This document shows positions 1 through 8,180 of a DNA stretch of 20,272 nt, piece after piece. Source of the stretch: Bifidobacteriaceae bacterium (GTDB lineage Bacteria; Actinomycetota; Actinomycetes; Actinomycetales; Bifidobacteriaceae); assembly GCA_030530905.1 (NCBI GenBank), contig JAUMUB010000006.1, positions 1 through 20,272 of the forward strand, in the 5' to 3' direction. A program made the translations under genes and the position numbers. The stretch's first letter is position 1; every line of letters starts with the position of its first letter. Under the pieces are notes generated by a model that ran no database searches, had not been told where the DNA came from, and saw nothing but the letters and a program-made list of their open reading frames with translations.

Positions 1-27
1 TTTTAAGCATGTTATACTCGTAACATT

Positions 28-3000
28 TTAACGAGATTTCTTAAAACGGACAACAAACAAGCCAGCACCAATTAAAGTCAGAGTGCTTGTAAGAAGTACT
101 AATACATTAAGATTAATACCAGTTCTTGCAAGAAGAACCTTAATTTTTCCTGACGTATTTTTGGTATTCTTAGACTGCGCGCCATCTTTCTTACCCGTGT
201 TAGCGGTACTTGCTGGACCATCAGTCTCTAATGATGCTATAGCAGATATAGGAGCAGTAGTCTTTTCATCTGCTGGATCTTTAGCCTTTGCTGGGGTTTC
301 TTCCTCGTCTTTAGGGGTTTTTACTTCAGGGGTTTCTTCCTCGTCTTTAGGGGTTTTATCCCCGTCATTTTCAGGTGCAACATAATCCGCTAAACCAGCA
401 CCAACAAACATTGATGCATTAAGAGCATTATTACTACTCCTAGAGTTAGTATTCTCAGGCAAAGGATTTCCATAGAAATCAGTATCGTATGGTACACCCT
501 CAACACTTGGTAAATACCAACCAGCAGCATAATCAATGCTTTTACCCTGCTTTGATTGCACTTCTAATTCAGATGGAGATACATCACGGCGGTCTGTAAT
601 AGTGCCACTCCAATAATCAACTGCTTCTTTCAAAGTAATACCACTATTAGCAAGTACAGAACCTTCCTTAAGCTTCAGTGATTTGAAACTATCTGGAGAG
701 GTAATACCATTGATTGCCTTTGTTGCTGTGCTGTTATCAGATGGTAAGGCAATTGGAATATCCTCATCATCAGGAACGATAATTGCCTTCTCTTCAACTT
801 CTGGAACTTCAACATTCTTATAAGCGTTATTATAAAGCTTAAGCTGCTTGCGTAAAGTTTCAGTTTCGCCAGCATACCATTGCTGTCCTTTTGTTAAGTT
901 GAAAATATTGTTGAAAATGTAGACTTCACGGTTGCCTTGACCAACCTTTGAATTAGCAAGACCGAATACTGCACCATAAGGGCCAATAATTGGACGATCA
1001 GAACTAATCGTATTGTTATAAATCATGGTGCCGCCTGCCATGCCTTGTGAGAACTCAAATGTTTTATCATTATCATTTTGGCTAATATTGAAGCGAATTG
1101 TTGGTGCTGTATGCTCATATCCGTGCATGATAAGCATGAAGCCACCCTCATTATCGTGAGAATAGTTGTATTGCATTACGGAATATGATGACGCATGATC
1201 GCAGTCAAGGCCTTGACCATCTTGAGTGCCATGTGTATGAGATACTTCATTATATTGAATAACTGTGTTACTTGCCTCAAATGGCCAAATTCCTGCATTA
1301 TAGCCAGTATTTTGATAACGAGTATGACGAACTAAATTATGTTCGACAAGTGCGCCATCAGTATCGCGTACAGTAATACCATCACCACCAATGCGGTTGA
1401 ACGCATTATTGCGCACAATAACATTGGTTGATGGATACCAGTGGATTGGTACGTTAGGTGCATTACGTGCTGACTGGTTGCACCATGTTGAGCTAACTAG
1501 TTTAATACCAGATCGGTCAACATTTTCTATAACGTTATTTTCAATCAAAACATTATCGTACTTAGTCTTTGTACCACGTATTTCTTTACCTTCAACAGTG
1601 CCACCTGCATCGAAGAAAATACCACCATTCCACTTGTTATTTAAGTGACCATTAATGCTGTGAATGTATAAATTACGAATAGTAATATTATGAACTACGC
1701 CAAAGTTGACGGCAGAAACATTCACTGCACGGAGTACTTTAACAGTATTATTTGATGAATTTAACTCAAATGTCGCATTGTATTTTGGATCAGTATTGGT
1801 AATTTCAATATTTTCAATTGTAATATACTCTTGATTTTTTAAACTTACTACGTTAGTTAATTCACCATTACCGTTGAGTTGTGGCAAGTTTCCTTCACCG
1901 TATGCCCCAACAATAATAGGATTATCTTTTGCACCAGAGCCTGTGAAACGTAATTCTGCAGCAGCGCCATTAAATACGCTGCCACGTTTAATTAAAATTT
2001 TATCGCCTGGATTGAAAATGTTTGCAGCTGTCGGCAGAGAACGAACAGGAGAGTCTTCGCTAAGACCAGTATTCGCATCGTTACCGTTTACAGAGTCAAC
2101 ATAATAGGTTTTTGCGGTAGTTTCTTGCTTAACAAAATCAGCGACAATTGTGAAATCAGACTTAGTGTCTTCAGGCACTGTGTAGCTGTTGTTAGTAACT
2201 GCGGTATTGTTTACAGTAATTTTGTTAAGAACATAACCACCTTTTGCGACAGGAGTCATAGAAATGGTGTCTCCTGCAAAAGAAGTGTACTTATTCAAGA
2301 TTAAGGCACCAGATTTGAATTCATCATCTGCACTACCATTTACAGTAACCGCCGTATTGACTTTTACATACACAGGCATTTTAATGACTTTGAGGTTATC
2401 AAAAGAAACTTTTCCACCATTATTTTTAACAATATAGTATGCGCTTGGTTTTGTAGTATCCCAACCTGCATCATTGTTCGCGTTATAGGATACAACAGGT
2501 AAATTGTTCATGGAAACAGACACAACGCCGTCTTCAACAACAATAGTAAATGGTGTTTTCTGATTAGCTAATGTGTATGCTGCTTGTGCAAGAACTTCAT
2601 TTGAAGTATCGGTAATATGGCGGATGTAAATATTTGAAGCATCAAAATCAACAACATAGCGATCGTTTACAGTGTTTGAACGGAAAGCAACTTGTGGGTT
2701 AGTAGCATCTGAGTTTGTTATAGTACCTTCAAGTCGATAATTGATTAAATCTGCAATATTATCATTTTTTGCTTGTACCCATGCTAGATCAGTGCTGGTG
2801 TTTGTAACAACCATTTCGCCATTTTCAATAGCTATAGAAGCATTAGAAGATTGAGTATATTTGCTGGAATCTAACGCCGTGTTGAAATAATCCTTAAATA
2901 ATTCAGTCGGCTCATCAGGCTCAGTCTTAAACTTTGCAACAATAATCACACTGCCGGTTTTATCGTTTAATGTAAACACGTCGTTGACAATTGGTAGCAA

Positions 3001-3888
3001 ACCGTCAGTGCTAGTGTTAGTGTCGGCACGATAAGATGCATAGCCTTCAAAAACATATCCAGGCTTAACTGTTACTGCTAATGCGACAGAATCTCCATCA
3101 TTACCAGTATTACGGTTTGCTGATACGGTACCGCCAGCATTCTGTGGATCAGTGTCATCTACGCCGTTAGTTTGCGTTTTTGTGGTGATAGTATACTTAC
3201 CAATCTGTTCTATTTCATCAGTGGTAATTTTGATATTATCGATAATCCACTCTTGCTGAGGGAACTGGCTTGCAAACGCAATATGACCGTATTCTAGGTC
3301 TCGAACACCTGCTGCATTATTTTCTAATAGTGTTACGCCATCAAGAGCAAATTTGACTGTGTCACCAGAAACTGTAATTGCAGCCTTATAAGGATCTTTT
3401 CCTTCGTTAATTGGCCAGAATACGTTCTCAACCGTTGTAAGATTTGTAGCCTTGTTATTAACTAATCTTTGAAGCAGTAGCTGCTTTTGTACGCAGTTGT
3501 AGTTTATTTGAAAACGGTTTGCACCTTTATCATCTGAGAAAAAGACCATTTTAAGATTACTTTGAGTATTCTTTGATCCTAACCAGAGGTCAAATGTTTC
3601 CACAAAATCGTGAGCGTTAACTGTGCCCTTGGTAATAATTCGATTTTCTGGTCCACCGCCGAGTATATGTGCTACACCATTTTTAATGTATTTTTTACTT
3701 TCTACCCATTGAGAATTTGTAGAAAAATCTTCACTGAACACAACGCGTGTGCTAGATGTGGCTTCTTCTGCAAACACTCTAGGTGTTGCAACAAATGCCG
3801 GTGTTAGCATTATTGCAAGCGAGAGAGCTAGCGAAAGTATTAATAAGCCGGGAGATTGCTTATTAATGAATATATGCTTCTTTTTCAT
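28..3888 (-). CDS. Secreted, sortase-anchored right-handed beta-helix (pectate-lyase-like) surface protein
   Basis: This is a large cell-surface protein of 1286 residues. Residues 1-40 are a signal peptide (basic KKK, hydrophobic core, likely cut after VFA at 40). Two similar modules follow: a concanavalin/LamG-like beta-sandwich (about 48-225, 328-505), each trailed by a small beta domain resembling bacterial surface repeats (about 231-322, 507-590). Residues 593-1025 start with YYVDSVNGND, typical of pectate-lyase-fold proteins, and continue as beta-helix coils rich in N-x-I/V-x-N. Asp/His clusters near 884-922 could be catalytic. A charged PKDEEETP linker (1178-1210) precedes LARTG (1253-1257), a hydrophobic stretch and KKSR, a sorting signal of the LAXTG class E type. 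The ATG has an AAGGAG Shine-Dalgarno just upstream (3891-3898). Polysaccharide lyase, glycosidase or adhesin are all possible; the fold and anchoring are far surer than the substrate. Confidence 0.88.
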   Translation of the reverse strand: MKKKHIFINKQSPGLLILSLALSLAIMLTPAFVATPRVFAEEATSSTRVVFSEDFSTNSQWVESKKYIKNGVAHILGGGPENRIITKGTVNAHDFVETFDLWLGSKNTQSNLKMVFFSDDKGANRFQINYNCVQKQLLLQRLVNNKATNLTTVENVFWPINEGKDPYKAAITVSGDTVKFALDGVTLLENNAAGVRDLEYGHIAFASQFPQQEWIIDNIKITTDEIEQIGKYTITTKTQTNGVDDTDPQNAGGTVSANRNTGNDGDSVALAVTVKPGYVFEGYASYRADTNTSTDGLLPIVNDVFTLNDKTGSVIIVAKFKTEPDEPTELFKDYFNTALDSSKYTQSSNASIAIENGEMVVTNTSTDLAWVQAKNDNIADLINYRLEGTITNSDATNPQVAFRSNTVNDRYVVDFDASNIYIRHITDTSNEVLAQAAYTLANQKTPFTIVVEDGVVSVSMNNLPVVSYNANNDAGWDTTKPSAYYIVKNNGGKVSFDNLKVIKMPVYVKVNTAVTVNGSADDEFKSGALILNKYTSFAGDTISMTPVAKGGYVLNKITVNNTAVTNNSYTVPEDTKSDFTIVADFVKQETTAKTYYVDSVNGNDANTGLSEDSPVRSLPTAANIFNPGDKILIKRGSVFNGAAAELRFTGSGAKDNPIIVGAYGEGNLPQLNGNGELTNVVSLKNQEYITIENIEITNTDPKYNATFELNSSNNTVKVLRAVNVSAVNFGVVHNITIRNLYIHSINGHLNNKWNGGIFFDAGGTVEGKEIRGTKTKYDNVLIENNVIENVDRSGIKLVSSTWCNQSARNAPNVPIHWYPSTNVIVRNNAFNRIGGDGITVRDTDGALVEHNLVRHTRYQNTGYNAGIWPFEASNTVIQYNEVSHTHGTQDGQGLDCDHASSYSVMQYNYSHDNEGGFMLIMHGYEHTAPTIRFNISQNDNDKTFEFSQGMAGGTMIYNNTISSDRPIIGPYGAVFGLANSKVGQGNREVYIFNNIFNLTKGQQWYAGETETLRKQLKLYNNAYKNVEVPEVEEKAIIVPDDEDIPIALPSDNSTATKAINGITSPDSFKSLKLKEGSVLANSGITLKEAVDYWSGTITDRRDVSPSELEVQSKQGKSIDYAAGWYLPSVEGVPYDTDFYGNPLPENTNSRSSNNALNASMFVGAGLADYVAPENDGDKTPKDEEETPEVKTPKDEEETPAKAKDPADEKTTAPISAIASLETDGPASTANTGKKDGAQSKNTKNTSGKIKVLLARTGINLNVLVLLTSTLTLIGAGLFVVRFKKSR
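293..357 (-). repeat. Tandem 36-bp in-frame repeat in the wall-spanning linker
   Basis: A 29-bp identical sequence occurs at 293-321 and 329-357, with a period of 36 bp. It encodes two copies of a 12-residue unit (TPKDEEETPxxK) in the charged linker just before the sorting signal of the surface protein. In-frame repeats of this kind commonly change copy number by slippage and so alter how far the protein projects from the wall. Only two units are present here. Confidence 0.85.
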
Positions 3889-3935
3889 GGTTCTCCTTCG
3901 AACTTTCTATACATCGTTGTAGGGAAGCAAGAATA

Positions 3936-3964
3936 AGTATACACTATTTTGTTTGGTTTGTGAA
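3936..3964 (-). promoter_or_regulatory. Sigma-70-type promoter of the beta-helix surface protein
   Basis: Reading the minus strand, TTCACA (3959-3964, 5 of 6 to the -35 consensus), a 17-nt spacer and TATACT (3936-3941, 5 of 6) lie about 50 nt upstream of the ATG. A 5' leader of roughly 40 nt containing the AAGGAG Shine-Dalgarno would result. Confidence 0.6.
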
Positions 3965-4125
3965 CTTAATAAATCACCATGTAAAAGTGGTAAGAACATA
4001 AATTGTTCCCCCAAATAATATTTATATAATTGAATATTTTTAGTTTTTATATTAGTTTCGCCCCGTCTTGCACGTATTTGTCACTGCGAAAAAGCCTTAT
4101 ATTTTATGGCAACACGGCATGTTTT
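3965..4125. other. Central part of the 304-bp divergent intergenic region, no gene seen
   Basis: The region between the two divergent genes spans 3889-4192. Its ends hold the two opposing promoters and the Rrf2 operator, listed separately. The centre is A/T-rich with a short C/G patch near 4062-4072. I see no ORF, RNA or convincing hairpin in it. Confidence 0.5.
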
Positions 4126-4154
4126 TTGCAATTGTCCGATATATACAGCATACT
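4126..4154 (+). promoter_or_regulatory. Promoter of the Rrf2-oxidoreductase-hydrolase cassette
   Basis: TTGCAA (4126-4131), a 17-nt spacer and CATACT (4149-4154) give a good -35/-10 pair. Transcription would start near 4161, inside the inverted repeat described next, about 30 nt before the Rrf2 ATG. Confidence 0.55.
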
Positions 4155-4176
4155 TGTATCAGTAAGAGATACAAGT
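4152..4176. promoter_or_regulatory. Perfect inverted repeat, probable Rrf2 operator
   Basis: ACTTGTATC (4152-4160) and GATACAAGT (4168-4176) are perfect reverse complements separated by 7 nt. The left arm overlaps the -10 box and the right arm covers the first transcribed bases, the classical place for a repressor to block RNA polymerase. Rrf2-family dimers bind such dyads and usually repress their own operon. That this protein binds this site is inferred from position alone. Confidence 0.6.
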
Positions 4177-4192
4177 TATTGAAAGAAGTAAA

Positions 4193-4615
4193 ATGGACAC
4201 TCGATTTTCTGTAGCTTTACACATATTATCTATGGTCAGTGAGAGTAAAGAAAATCTCAGTTCACAGGCATTAGCAAAAAGTGTAGGAGGCAATCCAAGT
4301 TATATTCGTAAGGTGATTGTACTTTTAAAGAATGCTCAACTAATAGATTCTAGTCAGGGGCGTTCTGGATACAAATTATTAAAAGAACCTAAAAATATAA
4401 CGCTATTAGAAATTTATTATGCAACTCAAGAAATTGATAAAATTAGAATATTTGAACTTCATAAAAATTCTAATAAAGAATGTCCAGTAGGGAAAAATAT
4501 TGAAAAAGCGATGACACCGATTTTCATGCATGTAGAACAAACAATGCAAGAAGAATTAAGTCATAGAACCCTACAAAATGTGATCGATAATTTATATCAA
4601 ATAGCTAATAAATAA
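4193..4615 (+). CDS. Rrf2-family transcriptional regulator (YwnA-like, single cysteine)
   Basis: This 140-residue DNA-binding protein has the usual Rrf2 layout. A winged helix-turn-helix occupies about residues 5-65, with the recognition helix near NPSYIRKVIVLL (34-45). A wing follows (GRSGYKL, 56-62), then a C-terminal dimerisation helix (about 103-135). It lacks the three-cysteine cluster of IscR/NsrR. Its only cysteine is Cys97 in a CPVG motif, as in YwnA-like members, so a thiol switch is more likely than an Fe-S cluster. It is the first gene of a three-gene run and sits 17 nt after a dyad that overlaps its promoter, consistent with autorepression relieved by an electrophile or oxidant. 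The inducer is unknown. The Shine-Dalgarno (GAAAGAAG) is weak. Confidence 0.85.
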   Translation: MDTRFSVALHILSMVSESKENLSSQALAKSVGGNPSYIRKVIVLLKNAQLIDSSQGRSGYKLLKEPKNITLLEIYYATQEIDKIRIFELHKNSNKECPVGKNIEKAMTPIFMHVEQTMQEELSHRTLQNVIDNLYQIANK

Positions 4616-4631
4616 AGGAAACATTTTTACA

Positions 4632-5639
4632 ATGAAAGCAGCATTACATACAAAATACAGTAAAGATAATATTGAATTAACTATTACCAATGTCGAAAAA
4701 CCTAAAATTAATGCGCAAGAAGTACTGGTAAAAGTTACGGCAGCAGGCGTAAATCCATTGGATAATATGATTTCCCGTGGAGAAGTGAAACTCATTACTC
4801 CATACACATTACCGCAAATTGCAGGTAATGAAGTGGTGGGAGTTATTGAAGAAATGGGTTCTGCAGTAACAAGCTTTACAATTGGTGATCGCGTATTTGG
4901 ACGATTACCTTTAGACCATATCGGCGCATTTGCTGAATATGTAGCAGTAGATTATCGAGCATTAGCAAAAGTTCCAGACTATTTAACAGATGTTGAAGCA
5001 GCAGCAGTTCCACTTACATCGTTGACAATTATGCAATCACTTGAATTAATGAATGCTCAACCAGGTAAAACAATTTTTATTTCTGGAGGCACTGGTGGAG
5101 TTGGAGCTATGGCAATTCCAATTGCTAAGGCAAAAGGCTTAACAGTGATAACTAATGGTGATGGAGCTAGTGCAGAGCGCGTCATTTCTTTGGGAGCCGA
5201 TAAATTCATTGATTACAAGAAAGAAGACTATACTCAAATAGTTCATAATGTTGATTATGTTTTAGATACACTCGGCGGTAAAGAAACTGAAAAGCAAATG
5301 TCTATTATGAAGAAAGGTGGACATTTAGTATCGCTTCGAGCAATGCCAAATGGATCATTTGCAAAGCGTATGAATATGCCAAAATGGAAGCAAATTTTGT
5401 TTGGTTTAGCTGGACGAAAATTTGATAAATTAGCACAACAATATGGTGTTCATTATCATTTCATCTTTGTTAAAAGTGACGGTAAGCAATTACAAGAAGT
5501 GGCAGATATATTTAATAAAATTCAAATTAAACCATCAATTGATACTGTTTACCAATTTGAACAAATAAACGAAGCCCTTAATAAAATTGCAAATGGGCGT
5601 TCTCGTGGAAAAACTATTATAAGTTTTGAAAATAAGTAG
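4632..5639 (+). CDS. Zinc-independent MDR oxidoreductase (quinone oxidoreductase-like, NADP-dependent)
   Basis: This is a 335-residue medium-chain dehydrogenase/reductase. The N-terminal GroES-like substrate domain (1-120) carries the family signature AAGVNPLD (37-44) and GNEVVG (65-70). The Rossmann nucleotide fold (about 125-270) carries GGTGGVG (152-158), a variant of the AxxGxxG loop of quinone-oxidoreductase-like enzymes. The cysteine and histidine ligands of zinc alcohol dehydrogenases are absent, so the enzyme probably reduces quinones, enones or other carbonyls with NADPH. It starts 16 nt after the Rrf2 regulator, with AAAGGAAA upstream at rather long spacing, and is followed 8 nt later by a hydrolase. 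The substrate cannot be read from the sequence. Codon use (AAA, GAA, TTA, GCA) is A/T-richer than in dnaB or ppk1. Confidence 0.85.
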   Translation: MKAALHTKYSKDNIELTITNVEKPKINAQEVLVKVTAAGVNPLDNMISRGEVKLITPYTLPQIAGNEVVGVIEEMGSAVTSFTIGDRVFGRLPLDHIGAFAEYVAVDYRALAKVPDYLTDVEAAAVPLTSLTIMQSLELMNAQPGKTIFISGGTGGVGAMAIPIAKAKGLTVITNGDGASAERVISLGADKFIDYKKEDYTQIVHNVDYVLDTLGGKETEKQMSIMKKGGHLVSLRAMPNGSFAKRMNMPKWKQILFGLAGRKFDKLAQQYGVHYHFIFVKSDGKQLQEVADIFNKIQIKPSIDTVYQFEQINEALNKIANGRSRGKTIISFENK

Positions 5640-5647
5640 GAGAAAAT

Positions 5648-6484
5648 ATGTCATATATTACAACAGGAAATCAGTATATTAGTGTTTTTGATCATAAGAT
5701 CGCGTATCGAGAGCTTGGTAAAGGAAAATCAGAATTACCATTAGTTATGTTAATTCATTTAGCGGCAACAATGGATAATTGGGATCCTAAGTTACTTGAT
5801 TTACTTGCAGAAAAGCAGCATGTTATTGTACTAGACCTTCCTGGAGTTGGAGGAAGTGAAGGGAAAGTTGCCTCAACAATACCAGGAATGGCAAAGCAGG
5901 CGATAGCTATTATTAATGCTTTGGGATATAAGAAGATAAACTTACTTGGTCTTTCAATGGGTGGCATGATTGCGCAAGAAATAGTACGCATGAATGGTGA
6001 TTTAGTTGATCATTTAATGTTAACGGGAACAGGTCCTCGTGGTGGTCTTGAAATGGATAAGGTAACAGGGAAAACTTTCCGTTTTATGTTAAAGGCTGCT
6101 ATAGAACGGATTGATCCAAAGCGTTATATTTTCTACAATCATGATGAGGAAGGGCTTATTGAAGCTAAAAAAGTATTAGGTCGTATGGGTGAGAGAACTG
6201 CTGAGAATGCTGATCGTAATATGAAGGTATCAGGATTTTTGACACAATTATGCGCAATAAAACGTTGGGGTAAAGCACCTCAAGATGATTTGAAATTTAT
6301 TACTCAGCCTACACTTATTGCTAATGGTGATAAAGACATGCAAGTGCCAACTGAAAATTCGTATGTAATGCATGAGAAAATCAAAGGCAGTAAGTTGATT
6401 ATTTATCCAAAAGCTGGACATGGATCAATCTTCCAATATGCGCCTGAGTTTGCAAAAGAGATATTAGATTTCTTAGAATCATAA
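5648..6484 (+). CDS. Alpha/beta-fold hydrolase
   Basis: This 278-residue soluble protein has a complete alpha/beta-hydrolase catalytic set. The nucleophile is Ser103 in GLSMGG (101-106). The acid is probably Asp230 in GDKD (227-230). The base is His258 in AGHGS (256-260). DLPGVGGS (63-70) and a cap region (about 130-210) are typical of small esterase, lactonase or C-C hydrolase members. AGGAG overlaps the stop of the preceding oxidoreductase and gives a strong start. As the third gene of an Rrf2-controlled run it may act on the same class of compound as the oxidoreductase, but that is inference. No terminator with a U-tract is visible after it. Confidence 0.86.
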   Translation: MSYITTGNQYISVFDHKIAYRELGKGKSELPLVMLIHLAATMDNWDPKLLDLLAEKQHVIVLDLPGVGGSEGKVASTIPGMAKQAIAIINALGYKKINLLGLSMGGMIAQEIVRMNGDLVDHLMLTGTGPRGGLEMDKVTGKTFRFMLKAAIERIDPKRYIFYNHDEEGLIEAKKVLGRMGERTAENADRNMKVSGFLTQLCAIKRWGKAPQDDLKFITQPTLIANGDKDMQVPTENSYVMHEKIKGSKLIIYPKAGHGSIFQYAPEFAKEILDFLES

Positions 6485-6658
6485 ATAATTTATAAAGTAT
6501 TTATACGCATGCGTGATAAGAACAATTATGAATTTGTTTTTATTGCGCATGTATTTTTATGTGCATATAAATATAATTACATGACTTTGTTCTGTTAATC
6601 TGTATTTAATTGCTTATGGTATATTGGTTTATTAAGATTTTGTTCAAAGTTGGCGTTT

Positions 6659-6678
6659 TATAATGATACATAGTATCA
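6659..6678 (+). promoter_or_regulatory. TATAAT box with adjoining palindrome upstream of brnQ
   Basis: A perfect TATAAT (6659-6664) is followed immediately by TGATAC-ATA-GTATCA (6664-6678), a 15-bp palindrome that would lie at the transcription start. No good -35 is visible 16-18 nt upstream. The palindrome could be an operator. A second -10-like hexamer, TATAAG (6707-6712), lies 10 nt before the brnQ ATG, so two starts are possible. Confidence 0.4.
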
Positions 6679-6722
6679 ATGCCGTTATTTATTGTTAATC
6701 TCTTGTTATAAGATTTTTGCCT

Positions 6723-8111
6723 ATGAATACAGAAGTAGATGAAAAGAAGATTAAAAATAATGCAAACCTTTTTGTACAAAAGAAGGCTTTAATCGCATTT
6801 ACATTTTTCTCCATGTTTTTTGGTGCAGGAAATCTGATTTTTGCGCCGTTTCTTGGTGCTCAGGCGGGGACTGCAACTCCGCTTGCAATGGTGGGTTTTA
6901 TTATATCGGCTGTTGGTTTGCCTGTGCTAGGTGTAATAGCTGTATCAACTGCTGGCGGATTTGATCAGTTAACAGGTAGGGTTTCAAAGTCGTTTGCTAT
7001 TGTGCTTGGCTTAGTTATTATGATTACGATTGGTCCAGGATTCGCGCTTCCTCGTACCGCTTCAACATCATATGATGCGGCAATCGTGCCGTTTTTGCCT
7101 GATAGCATTCCTGCGTGGTTGCCACGCTTAATATACTCGCTAGTGTTTTTTGCTTTGGCATATATTATTGCGTTGAAGCCGGCTTCTTTGACTAAAGTTA
7201 TTGGCCGTTTTATGGCACCTATTCTGTTAACTCTTATTGCAGTAATGTTTGTGGCATCCTTATTTGTTCATCATGCTGCAATTATGCAGCCAAACGGTGA
7301 TTACGCGCATAATCAGTTAACACAAGGCTTTTTTGATGGCTATCAGACAATGGATTTGATAGCAGCATTATATTTTGGAATTATTATTAGTGCGAATTTA
7401 CGAAATATGGGTGTGAATGATCCTGCTCAAAATAGTAAAGAAGTCGGATTTGCTGGCTTACGTGCTGGCGTAACCTTGGCTATTGTTTACGCAATGTTAT
7501 CGTTTATTGGAGTTATTTCTAATTCTATTCAGCCAATTGATGTCAGCACTGCTACGGGTGCAACCGTGCTAACGAATCTTACAACAGCTGTTTTTGGCAG
7601 CTTTGGTACTGCATTATTAGGTTTAATTTTTGTTATCGCATGTTTTAATGTTTGCGTTGGTTTGATATCAACTTGTAGCGCGTATTTTTCTGAAAAGTTC
7701 CCTAAAATTGGTTCGTTCACATGTGATTATCGCGCTTGGAGCATAATAGTTACGGTTGTGAGCTTTGTTATTTCTAACGCCGGTTTGAGTACTATTATTA
7801 AAGTTTCTGTTCCTTTGTTAGTTGCACTGTATCCAATCTCTGTTGTTTTAGTAATTCTGGGATTATTACATAAGGTATTCTGCTCACGCTTTGAAAAAGT
7901 ATATTTCTGGACGGTACTATTCACAAGCATTGTTAGCGTGCTGCAATGCATTAGTAGTTTCTTGGCATTGGCTAGTGTTGAGATTACTGGTTTGAATGAG
8001 GTTTTACAGGCTTTGCCTTTTGCTCAGCAGTCATTTGGATGGCTTGTTCCAGCAATCGTGGGTGTGATTATTGGTGTGGTAACTAGTGTTGCTTCAAAGA
8101 AACAGCAATAG
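6723..8111 (+). CDS. brnQ: Branched-chain amino acid transport system II carrier protein (BrnQ, LIVCS family)
   Basis: This integral membrane symporter takes up leucine, isoleucine and valine with Na+ or H+. It has 462 residues from the ATG. The family hallmark FFGAGNLIFAPFLG lies in the first membrane helix and TIGPGFALPRTAST in the third. About twelve hydrophobic helices can be followed to the C-terminal basic SKKQQ, so length and order match full-length BrnQ. A TTG two codons upstream (6717) is also in frame. I chose the ATG because neither has a Shine-Dalgarno and the ATG better fits a near-leaderless mRNA from TATAAG (6707-6712). The gene stands alone between the hydrolase and a strong terminator shared with the convergent MATE gene. 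Confidence 0.93.
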   Translation: MNTEVDEKKIKNNANLFVQKKALIAFTFFSMFFGAGNLIFAPFLGAQAGTATPLAMVGFIISAVGLPVLGVIAVSTAGGFDQLTGRVSKSFAIVLGLVIMITIGPGFALPRTASTSYDAAIVPFLPDSIPAWLPRLIYSLVFFALAYIIALKPASLTKVIGRFMAPILLTLIAVMFVASLFVHHAAIMQPNGDYAHNQLTQGFFDGYQTMDLIAALYFGIIISANLRNMGVNDPAQNSKEVGFAGLRAGVTLAIVYAMLSFIGVISNSIQPIDVSTATGATVLTNLTTAVFGSFGTALLGLIFVIACFNVCVGLISTCSAYFSEKFPKIGSFTCDYRAWSIIVTVVSFVISNAGLSTIIKVSVPLLVALYPISVVLVILGLLHKVFCSRFEKVYFWTVLFTSIVSVLQCISSFLALASVEITGLNEVLQALPFAQQSFGWLVPAIVGVIIGVVTSVASKKQQ

Positions 8112-8141
8112 ATTTTAGCGCTTAATAGCGGTTTATAACCT

Positions 8142-8177
8142 ACTGCCCTGTAGTATTCTAGTTGACTACAGGGCAGT
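8142..8177. terminator. Bidirectional terminator hairpin between brnQ and the MATE gene
   Basis: ACTGCCCTGTAG (8142-8153) pairs perfectly over 12 bp with CTACAGGGCAGT (8166-8177) around a 12-nt loop. TTATTTATT follows on the plus strand, which serves brnQ. The minus-strand flank is A/T-rich but has no clean U-run, so termination of the MATE transcript here is less certain. Confidence 0.8.
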
Positions 8178-8180
8178 TAT

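Noticed and set aside
293..357. Possible CRISPR-like direct repeats
   Set aside because: There are only two units, they are in frame inside a coding linker, and the 7-nt separation is too short for a spacer.
83..385. 100-residue plus-strand frame over the end of the surface protein gene
   Set aside because: It is the complement of the low-complexity linker and sorting signal of the minus-strand gene; the Ser/Val-rich product has no start signal.
6505..6514. ACGCATGCGT palindrome after the alpha/beta hydrolase gene, as a terminator
   Set aside because: The 10-bp palindrome leaves no loop and has no U-run after it; it was not kept as a functional site.
6717..6722. TTG start two codons upstream of the brnQ ATG
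   Set aside because: No Shine-Dalgarno supports it, and the ATG fits the nearby -10-like box better; the difference is only two residues.
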